Positions 44,316 through 53,353 of a stretch of DNA of 64,000 nucleotides are shown here, in pieces. Below the pieces are notes generated by a model. It ran no database searches. It was not told where the DNA came from and saw only the letters and a list, made by a program, of their open reading frames with translations. The position numbers and the translations under genes were made by a program. The stretch covers positions 16,667 through 80,666 of the forward strand of contig CANOGU010000007.1 in assembly GCA_947565635.1 (NCBI GenBank), in the 5' to 3' direction. Position 1 is the first letter of the stretch, and each line of letters begins with the position of its first letter. The stretch comes from an uncultured Lactobacillus sp. (GTDB lineage: Bacteria > Bacillota > Bacilli > Lactobacillales > Lactobacillaceae).

Positions 44316-45344
44316 TTAAGCTTCACGTTTCCTCTCTAATTTAACATATAATCTCTCTACCCATTTATATGTTGCTTTATTCATAAATCCTTTGAATATT
44401 AAGCGTCCAGTCATAGAATTTGTATTATATGGGACAACCTTATTATTCACATATTTAGCTAATATCTTATTATATCTTTGCATTATTCTCATAATTTTTA
44501 AAATCTCAGTATGATACTTACTCATAGAAGGTAGCTGAGATTCTGTAATAAGTATTATTTTCATTTCATAATATAAGAAATATATATATGTTTCAATTTG
44601 ATTTAGCTCAAATCCATTTATCAACTGATTATAAATGGAATGCCATATTTTAATGGTATCCCTAATTTTAGCTTCAGTCTTTGCTGTCATAGTATTACCA
44701 GGACGATCTATCAAGTAGTATGCAAGAGCTTCATCCAGATATCCTACTCTCTTTGCATTAGCAATCGACAACACATACAAAATAGTGTCCGTATAGCTAA
44801 TCTTATGAGGAAAATCTATATTTTTTGCAATTGATGTTTTAAATAATTTTGCATGTGGTGATACTTCACTAAAAATAAATCTATCCTTTTTTTCAGCCGT
44901 ATCATATGCAACACGTGGTTTTACATTTAACTCTTTTTTAAAACTAGGAATGTATACTTTTTTATTATCTTCTGAATAAATATTATATTTATCACCAACA
45001 GTTACATCTAAATTACTATTTTCTGCAAAATTATGTAATTTTTCCAATGCATCATCTGTTAGCCAATCATCAGGATCACAAACTAAAAAATATTTTGTTT
45101 TTGTATTCTTAATTCCATATTCTAAAACTGACCCATAGCCACCATTTTCTTTTAAAATAGATTTAAATCTTGGATCTTTATCAGCATATTCTTGAACAAT
45201 CTTTTTAGAATTATCAGGAGAGCCATCATCTATTGCCCAAACTTCAAAGTTCTTGTATGTCTGTCTTTTCAGACTGTCTAAGCACTTTCTAATATATTTT
45301 TCAACATTATAAATTGGAACTATAACAGTAATATCTGGATTCAC
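44316..45344 (-). CDS. Glycosyltransferase family 2 (EPS side- or main-chain)
   Basis: A 342-residue GT2 enzyme. The GT-A fold motifs are ITVIVPIYNVEKYIRKCLDS, VWAIDDGSPDNSKK and FLVCDPDDWLTDDAL (metal-binding DDW). The C-terminal ~150 residues are variable and include a basic tail. No membrane helix is seen. Linkage and sugar cannot be read from sequence. It is just upstream of glf, so a galactofuranosyltransferase role is possible but speculative. Confidence 0.88.
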   Translation of the reverse strand: MNPDITVIVPIYNVEKYIRKCLDSLKRQTYKNFEVWAIDDGSPDNSKKIVQEYADKDPRFKSILKENGGYGSVLEYGIKNTKTKYFLVCDPDDWLTDDALEKLHNFAENSNLDVTVGDKYNIYSEDNKKVYIPSFKKELNVKPRVAYDTAEKKDRFIFSEVSPHAKLFKTSIAKNIDFPHKISYTDTILYVLSIANAKRVGYLDEALAYYLIDRPGNTMTAKTEAKIRDTIKIWHSIYNQLINGFELNQIETYIYFLYYEMKIILITESQLPSMSKYHTEILKIMRIMQRYNKILAKYVNNKVVPYNTNSMTGRLIFKGFMNKATYKWVERLYVKLERKREA

Positions 45345-45366
45345 TCTTTTTCTTCTCCTATTTAAT

Positions 45367-46410
45367 TTAGTTAAATTGATTTAATCTCTTTTTTTCCTTA
45401 AGTCTGTAAATAGAATATAATAAAACAACTTTATTATGCCGTAATAAATAGATAGCAAATTGAATGGACTTAGAATTATAGAGAGATTTTAGTGAAGTAG
45501 AATTTACATAATCATCTTTTAAAAATAATTCTCTACTTTTCTTAATTTCTTGTATTCCAACTTTTTTATTTGATGCACGAGTAGCATTAGAAATTAACGT
45601 AGAGTACATTTTTACACGATTACTTAAATAACGCTTTCTATATAAATTATATAGATCATTCTTATTTAACAATTCATAAAATCGCTTATGGAAATATTTT
45701 TGTTTTTCAATATCATTTTCAATATATTTATTCATAGCAGATGATTGTCTTCTATTATAAAAATATATAGATTTCCCTGAAATTATTGATATACGTTCAG
45801 CTTTTAATAAAAGCTCAATCATAAATAAGAAATCTTCTGCTTGTGATATCTTCTCATCAAATTTTATATTATTACTTATAATAATATCTCGTTTGATTAT
45901 GGTACGCCATACCGGTAACCAAATAGATTGTTCTCCTTCTAACGGAAATATGGTTTGTGGTATTAATTTATTTATAACCCATTCATTATCAAAAATACCA
46001 GCATTTTTAAATTTAAAAGGTGTTTCTTTATCTTGTGTAATTTCACTATAATTACCTAGTGCAATCGGAATATTATCATTAGCTACATGATTATGCAAAA
46101 TTTCTAAATAATCGGGAACAATTTCATCATCATCATCTATAAAAGCAACGTATCTTCCTTGAGATTTTTCTATTCCCATATTTCTTGCTGCAGAAACTCC
46201 ATTACCATTTGACGATAAAATTCTATATTTAAATTTTGCATTTTTAAATTTCTCTTTTAATTCTTCTTTCGTATTATCCCGCGAATGATCATCTATTATA
46301 AGTACTTCGAAATTTGTGTATATTTGCGAAGAAATATTATTGTAGATTGTATCAACAAAGTTAGATGAATTATGAACTGGGATTATCAAACTAATCTCAT
46401 AGTTATTCAA
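45367..46410 (-). CDS. Glycosyltransferase family 2
   Basis: A 347-residue GT2 enzyme with EISLIIPVHNSSNFVDTIYN, VLIIDDHSRDNTKEEL and YVAFIDDDDEIVPDYLEIL as the GT-A motifs (DDD in place of DxD). SYFHKRFYELLNKNDLY and a basic C-terminus follow. It overlaps the upstream gene by eight bases, supporting one transcript. Donor unknown. Confidence 0.88.
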   Translation of the reverse strand: MNNYEISLIIPVHNSSNFVDTIYNNISSQIYTNFEVLIIDDHSRDNTKEELKEKFKNAKFKYRILSSNGNGVSAARNMGIEKSQGRYVAFIDDDDEIVPDYLEILHNHVANDNIPIALGNYSEITQDKETPFKFKNAGIFDNEWVINKLIPQTIFPLEGEQSIWLPVWRTIIKRDIIISNNIKFDEKISQAEDFLFMIELLLKAERISIISGKSIYFYNRRQSSAMNKYIENDIEKQKYFHKRFYELLNKNDLYNLYRKRYLSNRVKMYSTLISNATRASNKKVGIQEIKKSRELFLKDDYVNSTSLKSLYNSKSIQFAIYLLRHNKVVLLYSIYRLKEKKRLNQFN

Positions 46411-47308
46411 TTTTGAATCTCTTTTCCTTCAAAACCAACGCTGGTAAAAATAAAAAAATACTTTCTATTAAATCCGGTGAAACACTTTTAATTGATCTGT
46501 TAGTTGCAAGTGCAAAAGCAGTTAAATTAATATTTGTTTTCCATTGACCTATCAATCGCTTTTTCCAAGGAAATGAATTCATTGCGCGATATCTTGAATT
46601 CAACAACATAATGGTACTTTTAGGATTTTTTAACCATAATTCAAAAAGATGTTTTGTTAGTCCATCCTCTTGATAATCACCAAAATAAAATAGTTCATCT
46701 CTTACAACAAATTTACCTTGTTCCATTAATTTATTGTAAAGTATTTCTTCACTAATAAATTTTTCATCAGGTAATTGTAAGGAGTTAAATGCCTTTTTTA
46801 ATTCATTAGTTTTTATAAAAATAGTAGATTCGGGAATATTATATTGATATCTCAAATCTATAATATTAACTTTATTTGGTAATTGTTTCCAAAGAGATGT
46901 TCCATTCGAATCAGCACCTAATTTTTTTGGGAAAACTACACCACAATCATTATTAGAATTAATAGATAATATTGTTTTATATAAAATATCTATCATTTCT
47001 TCTGATACAGTATCATCACTATCTACGACTAACGACCATGGTGTATTCAAACGTTTCATTGCATTTTTATAGGCATGCATTTTTCCTTGATTAGACTGGA
47101 CGATCAAATCAATCTTAAATTTTGATTCTTTTTTCCAAATATCTACAATCTCATTAATAGTTTTCTCAGAACCATCATCTACAATAATCCATATAAAATT
47201 ATTATTATTTTGCGTGCGTAACGATTTATATAGTCTAGTTAATTCTTTTAATCTATTAAAAACAGGGGTAATAATAGATATTTGTTCTTTATATGCTACC
47301 TTATTCAT
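46403..47308 (-). CDS. Glycosyltransferase family 2
   Basis: A 301-residue GT2 enzyme: ISIITPVFNRLKELTRLYKS, WIIVDDGSEKTINEIV and SLVVDSDDTVSEEMIDILY carry the GT-A and DxD motifs. The C-terminus has KRLIGQWKTNINLTAFALAT. It overlaps both neighbours by eight bases. Donor unknown. Confidence 0.88.
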   Translation of the reverse strand: MNKVAYKEQISIITPVFNRLKELTRLYKSLRTQNNNNFIWIIVDDGSEKTINEIVDIWKKESKFKIDLIVQSNQGKMHAYKNAMKRLNTPWSLVVDSDDTVSEEMIDILYKTILSINSNNDCGVVFPKKLGADSNGTSLWKQLPNKVNIIDLRYQYNIPESTIFIKTNELKKAFNSLQLPDEKFISEEILYNKLMEQGKFVVRDELFYFGDYQEDGLTKHLFELWLKNPKSTIMLLNSRYRAMNSFPWKKRLIGQWKTNINLTAFALATNRSIKSVSPDLIESIFLFLPALVLKEKRFKIE

Positions 47309-48026
47309 ATAATTTTCTTTTCAAAATTTTATATTTCACAAATTCTTTAAGCGGAATTAGATGATACTTAATTTTTTTGGACAATTTTGATCCTTTATAC
47401 CAACTAGAAGCATACAAATGTATACCGTAAGTATTTGAAGTAATTGTAATTTTTTCTGTTCCCATTTTTTTAGGAGAGAAATAATCTGATGGGTAAATAG
47501 TAAAATTCTCTACTTCTTGCTGTTCATTATGCTTATAATCTAGTCCATGTTTTTCCAACAATTGTGTAGTTATTTTTACACAAATTTCAGGATCAAAATT
47601 ATTATTTTTATCCACAAATGTATGTGTATTATAATAATCTAAATTTTCTTTAAGGATAGATGTGCCTTTTTCACTAGCAAATCCCACACCTGTATTAACC
47701 CGACCTACTTTTTCAAAAGACATGAAATTACCCTTTTTAACAAGATCATCAATTGACTTAATCAATTTCACATCGGTATCCATATAGACACCACCCTCAT
47801 TATAAAGGACATCTAAACGAACATAATCGGATAAGAAAGCATACTTTTTACTTTTATAAGCTAACTGAGTATACTTAGTTTTATTTACATCATAATTTGA
47901 TTCGTTCCATTCTTTTATCTCGTAATCGGGACAATATTTTTTCCAAGATTCTATACAATCTTGAATTACTTTAGGTTTTGGATTATTTCCAAACCAACAA
48001 TAATGTATTACTTTTGGTATAGTCAT
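47301..48026 (-). CDS. Capsular polysaccharide glycosyltransferase, GT32-like
   Basis: A 241-residue enzyme of the GT32/DXD family. It opens TIPKVIHYCWFGNNPKPKVI, has YEIKEWNESNYDVNKTKYTQ, and the DXD motif in NEGGVYMDTDVKLIKSID. The ending of the acceptor domain, YGIHLYASSWYKGS, is also typical (H...SW). It overlaps the downstream GT2 gene by eight bases. Confidence 0.9.
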   Translation of the reverse strand: MTIPKVIHYCWFGNNPKPKVIQDCIESWKKYCPDYEIKEWNESNYDVNKTKYTQLAYKSKKYAFLSDYVRLDVLYNEGGVYMDTDVKLIKSIDDLVKKGNFMSFEKVGRVNTGVGFASEKGTSILKENLDYYNTHTFVDKNNNFDPEICVKITTQLLEKHGLDYKHNEQQEVENFTIYPSDYFSPKKMGTEKITITSNTYGIHLYASSWYKGSKLSKKIKYHLIPLKEFVKYKILKRKLYE

Positions 48027-48527
48027 TTACTTCCCCACTAATTCATTAATAATATGTTCCAAGCTTTGATTAAATTTGCTATTATTACTACTTTCGCCAA
48101 CATTTTTTGTTTTGACAATTTCATCATAGTTTTTAATTGTTTCAGCAAGTTTATTTACATCATAAACAGGAATTATATTATTCATTCTTTTTTCAATTAA
48201 TTCGGTGAAGTCAACTTGGTGATTGTTAACATGCTCATGATATTTTTCTTGTCTAGGAACCACAATTGGAACTTTTCCAAATTGTAATGCTTCAATAAAA
48301 CTTGAAGGTCCACCATGCGTAATAACAATACGCGCATCTTTCAAAGTATTTTGCATTTCTTCAAAAGACATCATTTTGTGGCCTTCGCAATGTACTGGTT
48401 TATATGTACTAAAACCAGTCTGAATAACCACTTTTTCCTTAATTGTACCTTCAGCAACCAAATCATCTATTTTTTTCACCAAACGGTTAAAAGGCTGCTC
48501 ATGAGTACCTACAGTAACAAAAATCAT
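48027..48527 (-). CDS. EPS glycosyltransferase catalytic subunit, Alg13/PssE-like
   Basis: A 166-residue GT28 C-terminal-type domain: MIFVTVGTHEQPFNRLVKKI is the Alg13-like start and ITHGGPSSFIEALQFGKVPIVVPR the UDP-sugar-binding block. In lactic acid bacteria this subunit pairs with an Alg14-like membrane subunit, encoded by the next gene upstream at ten-base spacing. Together they add the second sugar to the lipid-linked primer. Confidence 0.92.
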   Translation of the reverse strand: MIFVTVGTHEQPFNRLVKKIDDLVAEGTIKEKVVIQTGFSTYKPVHCEGHKMMSFEEMQNTLKDARIVITHGGPSSFIEALQFGKVPIVVPRQEKYHEHVNNHQVDFTELIEKRMNNIIPVYDVNKLAETIKNYDEIVKTKNVGESSNNSKFNQSLEHIINELVGK

Positions 48528-48536
48528 CTTATCACC

Positions 48537-48986
48537 CTAAAAAATACTTCCTAAATTAATTGCCTTAGGATAAACTTTCTTCATTTCTTCCCATTCAACG
48601 ATAAACTTATCTGTTATTGGATATACCAATTTACCAGTAATTGTAGGTTTATCATAGCGATCAAATACTTCAATGTAAACAGTCTTAGCACCCATTAATT
48701 TTCCGATATAAAAAAATGGAACTGCTACTGCAGCCCCACTAGAAATAATTACATCAGGACGTTCTTTACGGAGCACTTTAATTGCTAAAAAAGTATTACG
48801 AATCAAGTTTTTTAGATTACGGTTAGTGGGATAGTAACATCCATACATCTTTTCAGATTTCAGCTTACTTCTTGCATCTTCTTTATCAAAAGTAACCCAG
48901 AATCTATCCTTATTTTGCCAAAATGGCTTTAACATATAAAGATGAGTTAAGTGACCACCGCTAGAACCAACTAAACAAACTTTCAT
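48537..48986 (-). CDS. EPS glycosyltransferase anchoring subunit, Alg14/PssD-like
   Basis: A 149-residue protein: MKVCLVGSSGGHLTHLYML is the family start, then RPDVIISSGAAVAVPFFYIG (central hydrophobic segment) and KTVYIEVFDRYDKPTITG. It should recruit the Alg13-like subunit to the membrane. It precedes its partner by ten bases. Confidence 0.92.
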   Translation of the reverse strand: MKVCLVGSSGGHLTHLYMLKPFWQNKDRFWVTFDKEDARSKLKSEKMYGCYYPTNRNLKNLIRNTFLAIKVLRKERPDVIISSGAAVAVPFFYIGKLMGAKTVYIEVFDRYDKPTITGKLVYPITDKFIVEWEEMKKVYPKAINLGSIF

Positions 48987-49004
48987 ACTTTTTTCTTTCT
49001 CTCC

Positions 49005-49664
49005 TTAATACGCACTATTCGGATGAATAACAACACCAACAGTCTTTAATAAAATCTTAAAATCAAACCACAAACTACTCTTATTGATATATTCAAGGTC
49101 TAATTCTACCATTTCATCAAAGTCTGCATCATTACGTTTTGTTACCTGCCAAAGTCCTGTACAACCTGGTGTAACAGTTAAACGCAATTTATCATAGTCA
49201 GTATAATCAGCCACTTCCATTGGTAGAGGTGGACGTGGACCTACTAAAGACATATCACCTTTTAACACGTTCCAAAGCTGAGGTAATTCATCAAGACTAT
49301 ATTTTCTAATTACATGACCAATTTTAGTTACACGAGGATCATCTTTAATCTTAAACATTGCCCCGTCAATTTCATTTTGTTCTTCTAACTGTTTTACCAT
49401 TTTATCGGCATTCACAATCATCGAACGGAACTTCCACATTTTAAATGGTTTTCCATTTTTTCCAATTCTTGTTTGTGAATAAAATGCCGGACCACCATCT
49501 TCTTTTTTTATTTTTACAGTCAAAATTCCAAATAGTGATGATAATAAAACCAAAGCGACTCCGCTAGCTAAGATATCAAATCCACGTTTTACAGTATGAT
49601 ATACTAAACGTCCATTAACTTTTGACGGATCTAGTTCTACCTTTTTAACCTCTTGTGCCATCAT
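49005..49664 (-). CDS. Undecaprenyl-phosphate sugar-1-phosphate transferase (priming)
   Basis: The priming enzyme that places the first sugar phosphate on undecaprenyl phosphate. The 219 residues hold one membrane segment (FDILASGVALVLLSSLFGIL), the block FKMWKFRSMIVNADKMV, and LPQLWNVLKGDMSLVGPRPP with the conserved GPRP. It is a short single-TM member (WbaP C-domain type). Which sugar is used (glucose or galactose) is not visible. Confidence 0.93.
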   Translation of the reverse strand: MMAQEVKKVELDPSKVNGRLVYHTVKRGFDILASGVALVLLSSLFGILTVKIKKEDGGPAFYSQTRIGKNGKPFKMWKFRSMIVNADKMVKQLEEQNEIDGAMFKIKDDPRVTKIGHVIRKYSLDELPQLWNVLKGDMSLVGPRPPLPMEVADYTDYDKLRLTVTPGCTGLWQVTKRNDADFDEMVELDLEYINKSSLWFDFKILLKTVGVVIHPNSAY

Positions 49665-49691
49665 TTAAAACTCTATCCCCCAATATAAAAA

Positions 49692-50462
49692 TTAAAATAT
49701 CCAAAAACGTTTCTTTTTCTTTAAAGGTTTCCAATTTAAATTAACATTATCAGAATTGATAATGTTTCTTGCATTCTGCTTAAAGCTATTAGCAACATCC
49801 AATCCTTGTGTCTTTTCTAACTTCTCGTAAGCGTCATGCATTCGACTTTCACGTTTTGGCAACGTATGTGCATCTGAAGCAAAAGTAGCTACTTGTCCAG
49901 CTTCTACAAATCTATCCGCTAACCTTTCGATCTCTTTACCAAATACTCCCACATACGAACTAGCGGTTATTTGCGTTAAACAGCCTTGCTCAATAAACTC
50001 TTGTAATTTTTCTGGATGAGCCAAGATACCAGAATTTCTTTCTGGATGAACAATTATTGGTGTTATTCCCCGTCCCAATAATTTAAAAGTCATATCTTTA
50101 GCATAAGTTGGTACATCTTCACTTGGAAATTCTAATAACATATATCTGCCGTCTTCATCACAGAATAAAATATCATCATCATCTAAAGCTTGCGGTAAAT
50201 TACCATTTAGACGAACTTCTTGACTTGGAAAGACAGTCAAAGGAATATTATGATTTTTTAATTCTTCCTGAAACTTCGCTGTCTCCTTAATGATATCTTT
50301 TTTATGATTTAAATATTTTCCATTTAGAGTATGTGGTGTCATTAATGCATGGGTAATTCCATCCGCTACTGCAGCTTCCGCTAGACCTAATGAAGATTCT
50401 AAATCAGGAGAACCATCATCAATTCCTGGCAATATATGTGAGTGAATATCAACTAATACCAT
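49692..50462 (-). CDS. EPS tyrosine phosphatase, Wzh/CpsB-type (PHP family)
   Basis: A metal-dependent PHP-family protein-tyrosine phosphatase. Metal ligands are visible in VDIHSHILPGIDDGSPDLES, MTPHTLNGKYLNHKKD, VHPERN and ASDAHTLPKR. It dephosphorylates the Wze tyrosine kinase whose gene lies six bases upstream, setting chain length and export. Normal length (256). Confidence 0.94.
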   Translation of the reverse strand: MVLVDIHSHILPGIDDGSPDLESSLGLAEAAVADGITHALMTPHTLNGKYLNHKKDIIKETAKFQEELKNHNIPLTVFPSQEVRLNGNLPQALDDDDILFCDEDGRYMLLEFPSEDVPTYAKDMTFKLLGRGITPIIVHPERNSGILAHPEKLQEFIEQGCLTQITASSYVGVFGKEIERLADRFVEAGQVATFASDAHTLPKRESRMHDAYEKLEKTQGLDVANSFKQNARNIINSDNVNLNWKPLKKKKRFWIF

Positions 50463-50468
50463 TCTTTA

Positions 50469-51230
50469 TTACTTCGCTTCTGTATCTTTTTCTTGACCAT
50501 AACCATAGCCATAACCATAGCCATAACCATAACCATCTGGGCCAGTTTTCACATCATTCATTACATAGCCTAAAACATGCGTCTTAGTTAAGTTAAGCAT
50601 TTCAATAGCTCGTTCAACACCAGCTTTTTGGGTAATGCCTTGACGTACGACTAGAACTACTCCATCCATTTCACCAGCTAAAATTTGGGTATCTGAAACT
50701 TCTAAAACGGGAGCTAAATCTAAGATTACTAAATCATAGTGCTCTTTAACCATGTTTAAAAAAGCACGCATTCTATTAGAACCCAATAATTGAGCTGGGT
50801 TAGGTGGAATAGGTCCAGCAGGCATTACTGAAAGGTTAGGAATAATATCTTCCTTAACAATGTTGGCCATATCAACTTCATTAGAATGTGAAGTTAAAAT
50901 TGTAGTCAAGCCTACTCGATTTGGAAGATCAAATGTTTGATGCAATGTTGGTCTGTGCAAGTCCGCATCAATCAACAATACTTTTTTACCAGCTTGAGCC
51001 ATTGTGACAGCCACGTTAACTGTCACAGTTGACTTTCCTTCACTAATATTAGCTGATGTAAAGGCTAACGCCTTAATTTGATGATCAACACTTGTAAAGT
51101 CAATATTAGTCTTAACGGTTCTAAACTGTTCACTCACTGGATTTTGCGGTTTTGCTACAGTAATTAACTTAGCACCATACTGCATAGTTTCATCTGTACC
51201 ACGTTTTTTACGTCTATTAAACAATCCCAT
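50469..51230 (-). CDS. EPS tyrosine kinase, Wze/CpsD-type
   Basis: A 253-residue BY-kinase cytoplasmic subunit. Walker A is ISEGKSTVTVNVAVTMAQAG (variant EGKST), Walker A' VLLIDADLHRPTLH, Walker B LVILDLAPVLEVSD. The C-terminus is a tyrosine cluster with six Tyr alternating with Gly (YGYGYG repeated), the autophosphorylation tail. That tail is encoded by a 6-base tandem repeat, so the number of Tyr can change by slippage. It acts with the Wzd adaptor encoded upstream and the Wzh phosphatase downstream. Confidence 0.95.
   Translation of the reverse strand: MGLFNRRKKRGTDETMQYGAKLITVAKPQNPVSEQFRTVKTNIDFTSVDHQIKALAFTSANISEGKSTVTVNVAVTMAQAGKKVLLIDADLHRPTLHQTFDLPNRVGLTTILTSHSNEVDMANIVKEDIIPNLSVMPAGPIPPNPAQLLGSNRMRAFLNMVKEHYDLVILDLAPVLEVSDTQILAGEMDGVVLVVRQGITQKAGVERAIEMLNLTKTHVLGYVMNDVKTGPDGYGYGYGYGYGYGQEKDTEAK
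50497..50532 (-). repeat. Hexanucleotide tandem repeat coding the Tyr-Gly tail of the kinase
   Basis: Six copies of CCATAR (plus strand: CCATAA or CCATAG), reading TAT/GGT or GGC on the minus strand. In-frame gain or loss would add or remove one Tyr-Gly unit per step. Confidence 0.85.
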
Positions 51231-51240
51231 TTATACTCTC

Positions 51241-52104
51241 CTATACACGTTTCTTTTTACCAGAATTACTATCATTGTCATTAATACTAAATTTATTAGA
51301 CAAGTGGAAGTGAGATATATGACCTAAATTGGTTAAACCTAATTCTTTAGTCAAGTAATCATCATCTCTGACCGTAGTATTAAATGAATCACGTAAAACA
51401 ATCAACGCAATACTGATAATTAATCCAAGTATGATACCAGCTAAAGTAAATAATGAAGTCTTAGGGAATGTTTTAGTACCACGAGAAGCAGGCGAGACAA
51501 TTGTCACATTGTTAACATTCATAATGCTCTTGATTTTGCTCTTAAATGTTTGAGCAACTGCATTTGCGATTGCTTGAGCTTTTTCTGGATCATTACTCTT
51601 AGCACTAATTGTAAAAACTTGTGATTGTTGTTGCGTAGTTACAGAAACTGCCTTTTGCATTTCTTTAGCGCTCACGTTGTAGCCACGGCCCGCTCTTCTT
51701 ACAACAGCTGGCTCAGCTGGACTAACAAGTTTTTTAGTACCATCAGCTAAAGTCTTATACTTAGCCTTTTTAGCTGGCTTTACGACTTCAGTTGGATTTT
51801 TAATCCATTTAGAAGCATCTTTTAAGATAACTGGACTAGTAACAATGTCCTTATAAGTATTAATTACCTGTACATCGGCTTGTTGAGCATTGAATGCTTG
51901 GCCAGCATCAGTCATATTTCTTTTCTGATTAACCAAAATTTGAGTAGTTGAGGTATACTTTGGTTCAACTACAAAAGCAGCTAGAACAAAGCCAACTGCT
52001 CCTAAGCCAACTGCCCATGCAATAATTGCCCAAATATGTGCTCGAAGAAGCATCCATAATCTACGTAAATCGATTGTATTTTCAGTTTTTGTACTGTTTT
52101 CCAC
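51241..52104 (-). CDS. EPS chain-length and kinase adaptor, Wzd/CpsC-type
   Basis: A 287-residue Wzz-like membrane protein with a first membrane segment (IWAIIAWAVGLGAVGFVLAA), an outside domain and a second membrane segment (SLFTLAGIILGLIISIALIV) followed by DSFNTTVRDDDYL, the adaptor motif that activates Wze. The outside domain contains an extra basic stretch (KPAKKAKYKTLADGTKK) that I do not see in typical family members. It controls polymer length with Wze and Wzh. Confidence 0.92.
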   Translation of the reverse strand: MENSTKTENTIDLRRLWMLLRAHIWAIIAWAVGLGAVGFVLAAFVVEPKYTSTTQILVNQKRNMTDAGQAFNAQQADVQVINTYKDIVTSPVILKDASKWIKNPTEVVKPAKKAKYKTLADGTKKLVSPAEPAVVRRAGRGYNVSAKEMQKAVSVTTQQQSQVFTISAKSNDPEKAQAIANAVAQTFKSKIKSIMNVNNVTIVSPASRGTKTFPKTSLFTLAGIILGLIISIALIVLRDSFNTTVRDDDYLTKELGLTNLGHISHFHLSNKFSINDNDSNSGKKKRV

Positions 52105-52110
52105 TTTTTC

Positions 52111-53115
52111 CTATTCTCCTGTCTTTAAGGTTTCCGGCTTAAGCCCTAAGGCAGCACGTAACTTATTACTAATTCTTTGACATTCTGCTTGACTAACTGA
52201 CTCATAAGCAACCCCATTTTCCCAATCGCCTTGCCCTTGAGCATGATCAGTTGTGACATTATCAGTTGCATGGCGATAATTCTGAGCTAAAGCAACCATA
52301 TTATCAAAACTTAAGTTAGTCATAGTTTGCTTAGAGATTGAATTTAAGAATTCTTGGTTTACGACTGTCTTGTAAGAAATGGAACTCTTTAATAATGCCA
52401 TAATTACAAGTCTTTGTCTCTCTTGACGCCCATAATCTCCTTTAGGGTCATCATACCGCATTCTACTGAATGCCAAAGCCTTCTTCCCATTCATGTGATA
52501 AGTTACGCCCTTAGTGAAGTGATAACCTTCATAATCAAATGTTAATGGCGACTTAACTGTCACTCCCCCAACTTGATCAATTGCCTTCTCTAATCCTCCC
52601 ATGTTTACCATTACGTAAGCATCAGTTGGAACGTTGAAGTACTTCTTGATCGTTTTAACAGTTTCATCTACACCACCATAAGTATAAGCTGCGTTAATCT
52701 TAGCTGGTGAATAGTCTGGATAATCCGGTAAGTTAACTTTCATATCTCGAGGCAAGCTGACAACTGTTGTCTTATTGGTTTTAGGATTGATGACCATCAT
52801 CATAATGGTATCTGTTCTCCCCTTGTAAGAACGTCCAAATTCACCTGTATCTGTTCCCAATAAAAGCAGGCTCATTGGCTTCTTATCTTTCAGTGTGTCG
52901 CTAACCTTCCGATCACTAATTTCATTACTCATCGGATTATACATATTGTTAGTGGCAACGTGGATATTGTGCCAAGCGATAATAACCGCAATGATGTCTA
53001 CTGCTAGGAAGACACCTAATACAATCCAAAAGATACGCCAAAACTTTTTACGTCGATGATGACGGTGATGATGTGAGCGATGTCTTAATTCATTATCACT
53101 ATTCTTATGATCCAT
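52111..53115 (-). CDS. LytR-CpsA-Psr family protein, first EPS gene
   Basis: A 334-residue membrane-anchored phosphotransferase thought to join glycopolymers to peptidoglycan. After a His/Arg-rich cytoplasmic start, one membrane segment (FWRIFWIVLGVFLAVDIIAV) precedes the LCP domain: LLLLGTDTGEFGRSYKGRTD, TTVVSLPRDMKVN and KALAFSRMRYDDPKGDYGRQ hold the conserved Arg and Asp residues. It opens the 15-gene operon and may link the finished polymer to the wall. Confidence 0.93.
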   Translation of the reverse strand: MDHKNSDNELRHRSHHHRHHRRKKFWRIFWIVLGVFLAVDIIAVIIAWHNIHVATNNMYNPMSNEISDRKVSDTLKDKKPMSLLLLGTDTGEFGRSYKGRTDTIMMMVINPKTNKTTVVSLPRDMKVNLPDYPDYSPAKINAAYTYGGVDETVKTIKKYFNVPTDAYVMVNMGGLEKAIDQVGGVTVKSPLTFDYEGYHFTKGVTYHMNGKKALAFSRMRYDDPKGDYGRQERQRLVIMALLKSSISYKTVVNQEFLNSISKQTMTNLSFDNMVALAQNYRHATDNVTTDHAQGQGDWENGVAYESVSQAECQRISNKLRAALGLKPETLKTGE

Positions 53116-53159
53116 TTTATTCCTCTTTTATTTTTTGCTTTTTAGTAACACTAAAAATC

Positions 53160-53165
53160 ATTATA
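53160..53165 (-). promoter_or_regulatory. Probable -10 box of the EPS operon
   Basis: TATAAT on the minus strand, 45 bases before the first EPS gene. No good -35 stands 17 bases upstream; a TGAAAATTCATAGAAAATTCA repeat there suggests that an activator could be needed. Confidence 0.5.
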
Positions 53166-53353
53166 CAAAAAATATATGAAAATTCATAGAAAATTCACAA
53201 TTAGCATAAAAAAACACATTTATTGAATCAGAACATGCTCTAAATAGCGCTCTAACCACCTTCACGTTGATAAGTATACTGGCACCCCCCCAGAAATCAA
53301 CCTAACTTCGGCAAAAATACAATTTTCGTTATTTAATTTGCTGCGTTTTTTAT

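Noticed and set aside
50497-50532. Possible short CRISPR-like repeat in the kinase gene
   Set aside because: The 6-base units have no spacers and encode a known Tyr-Gly tail.
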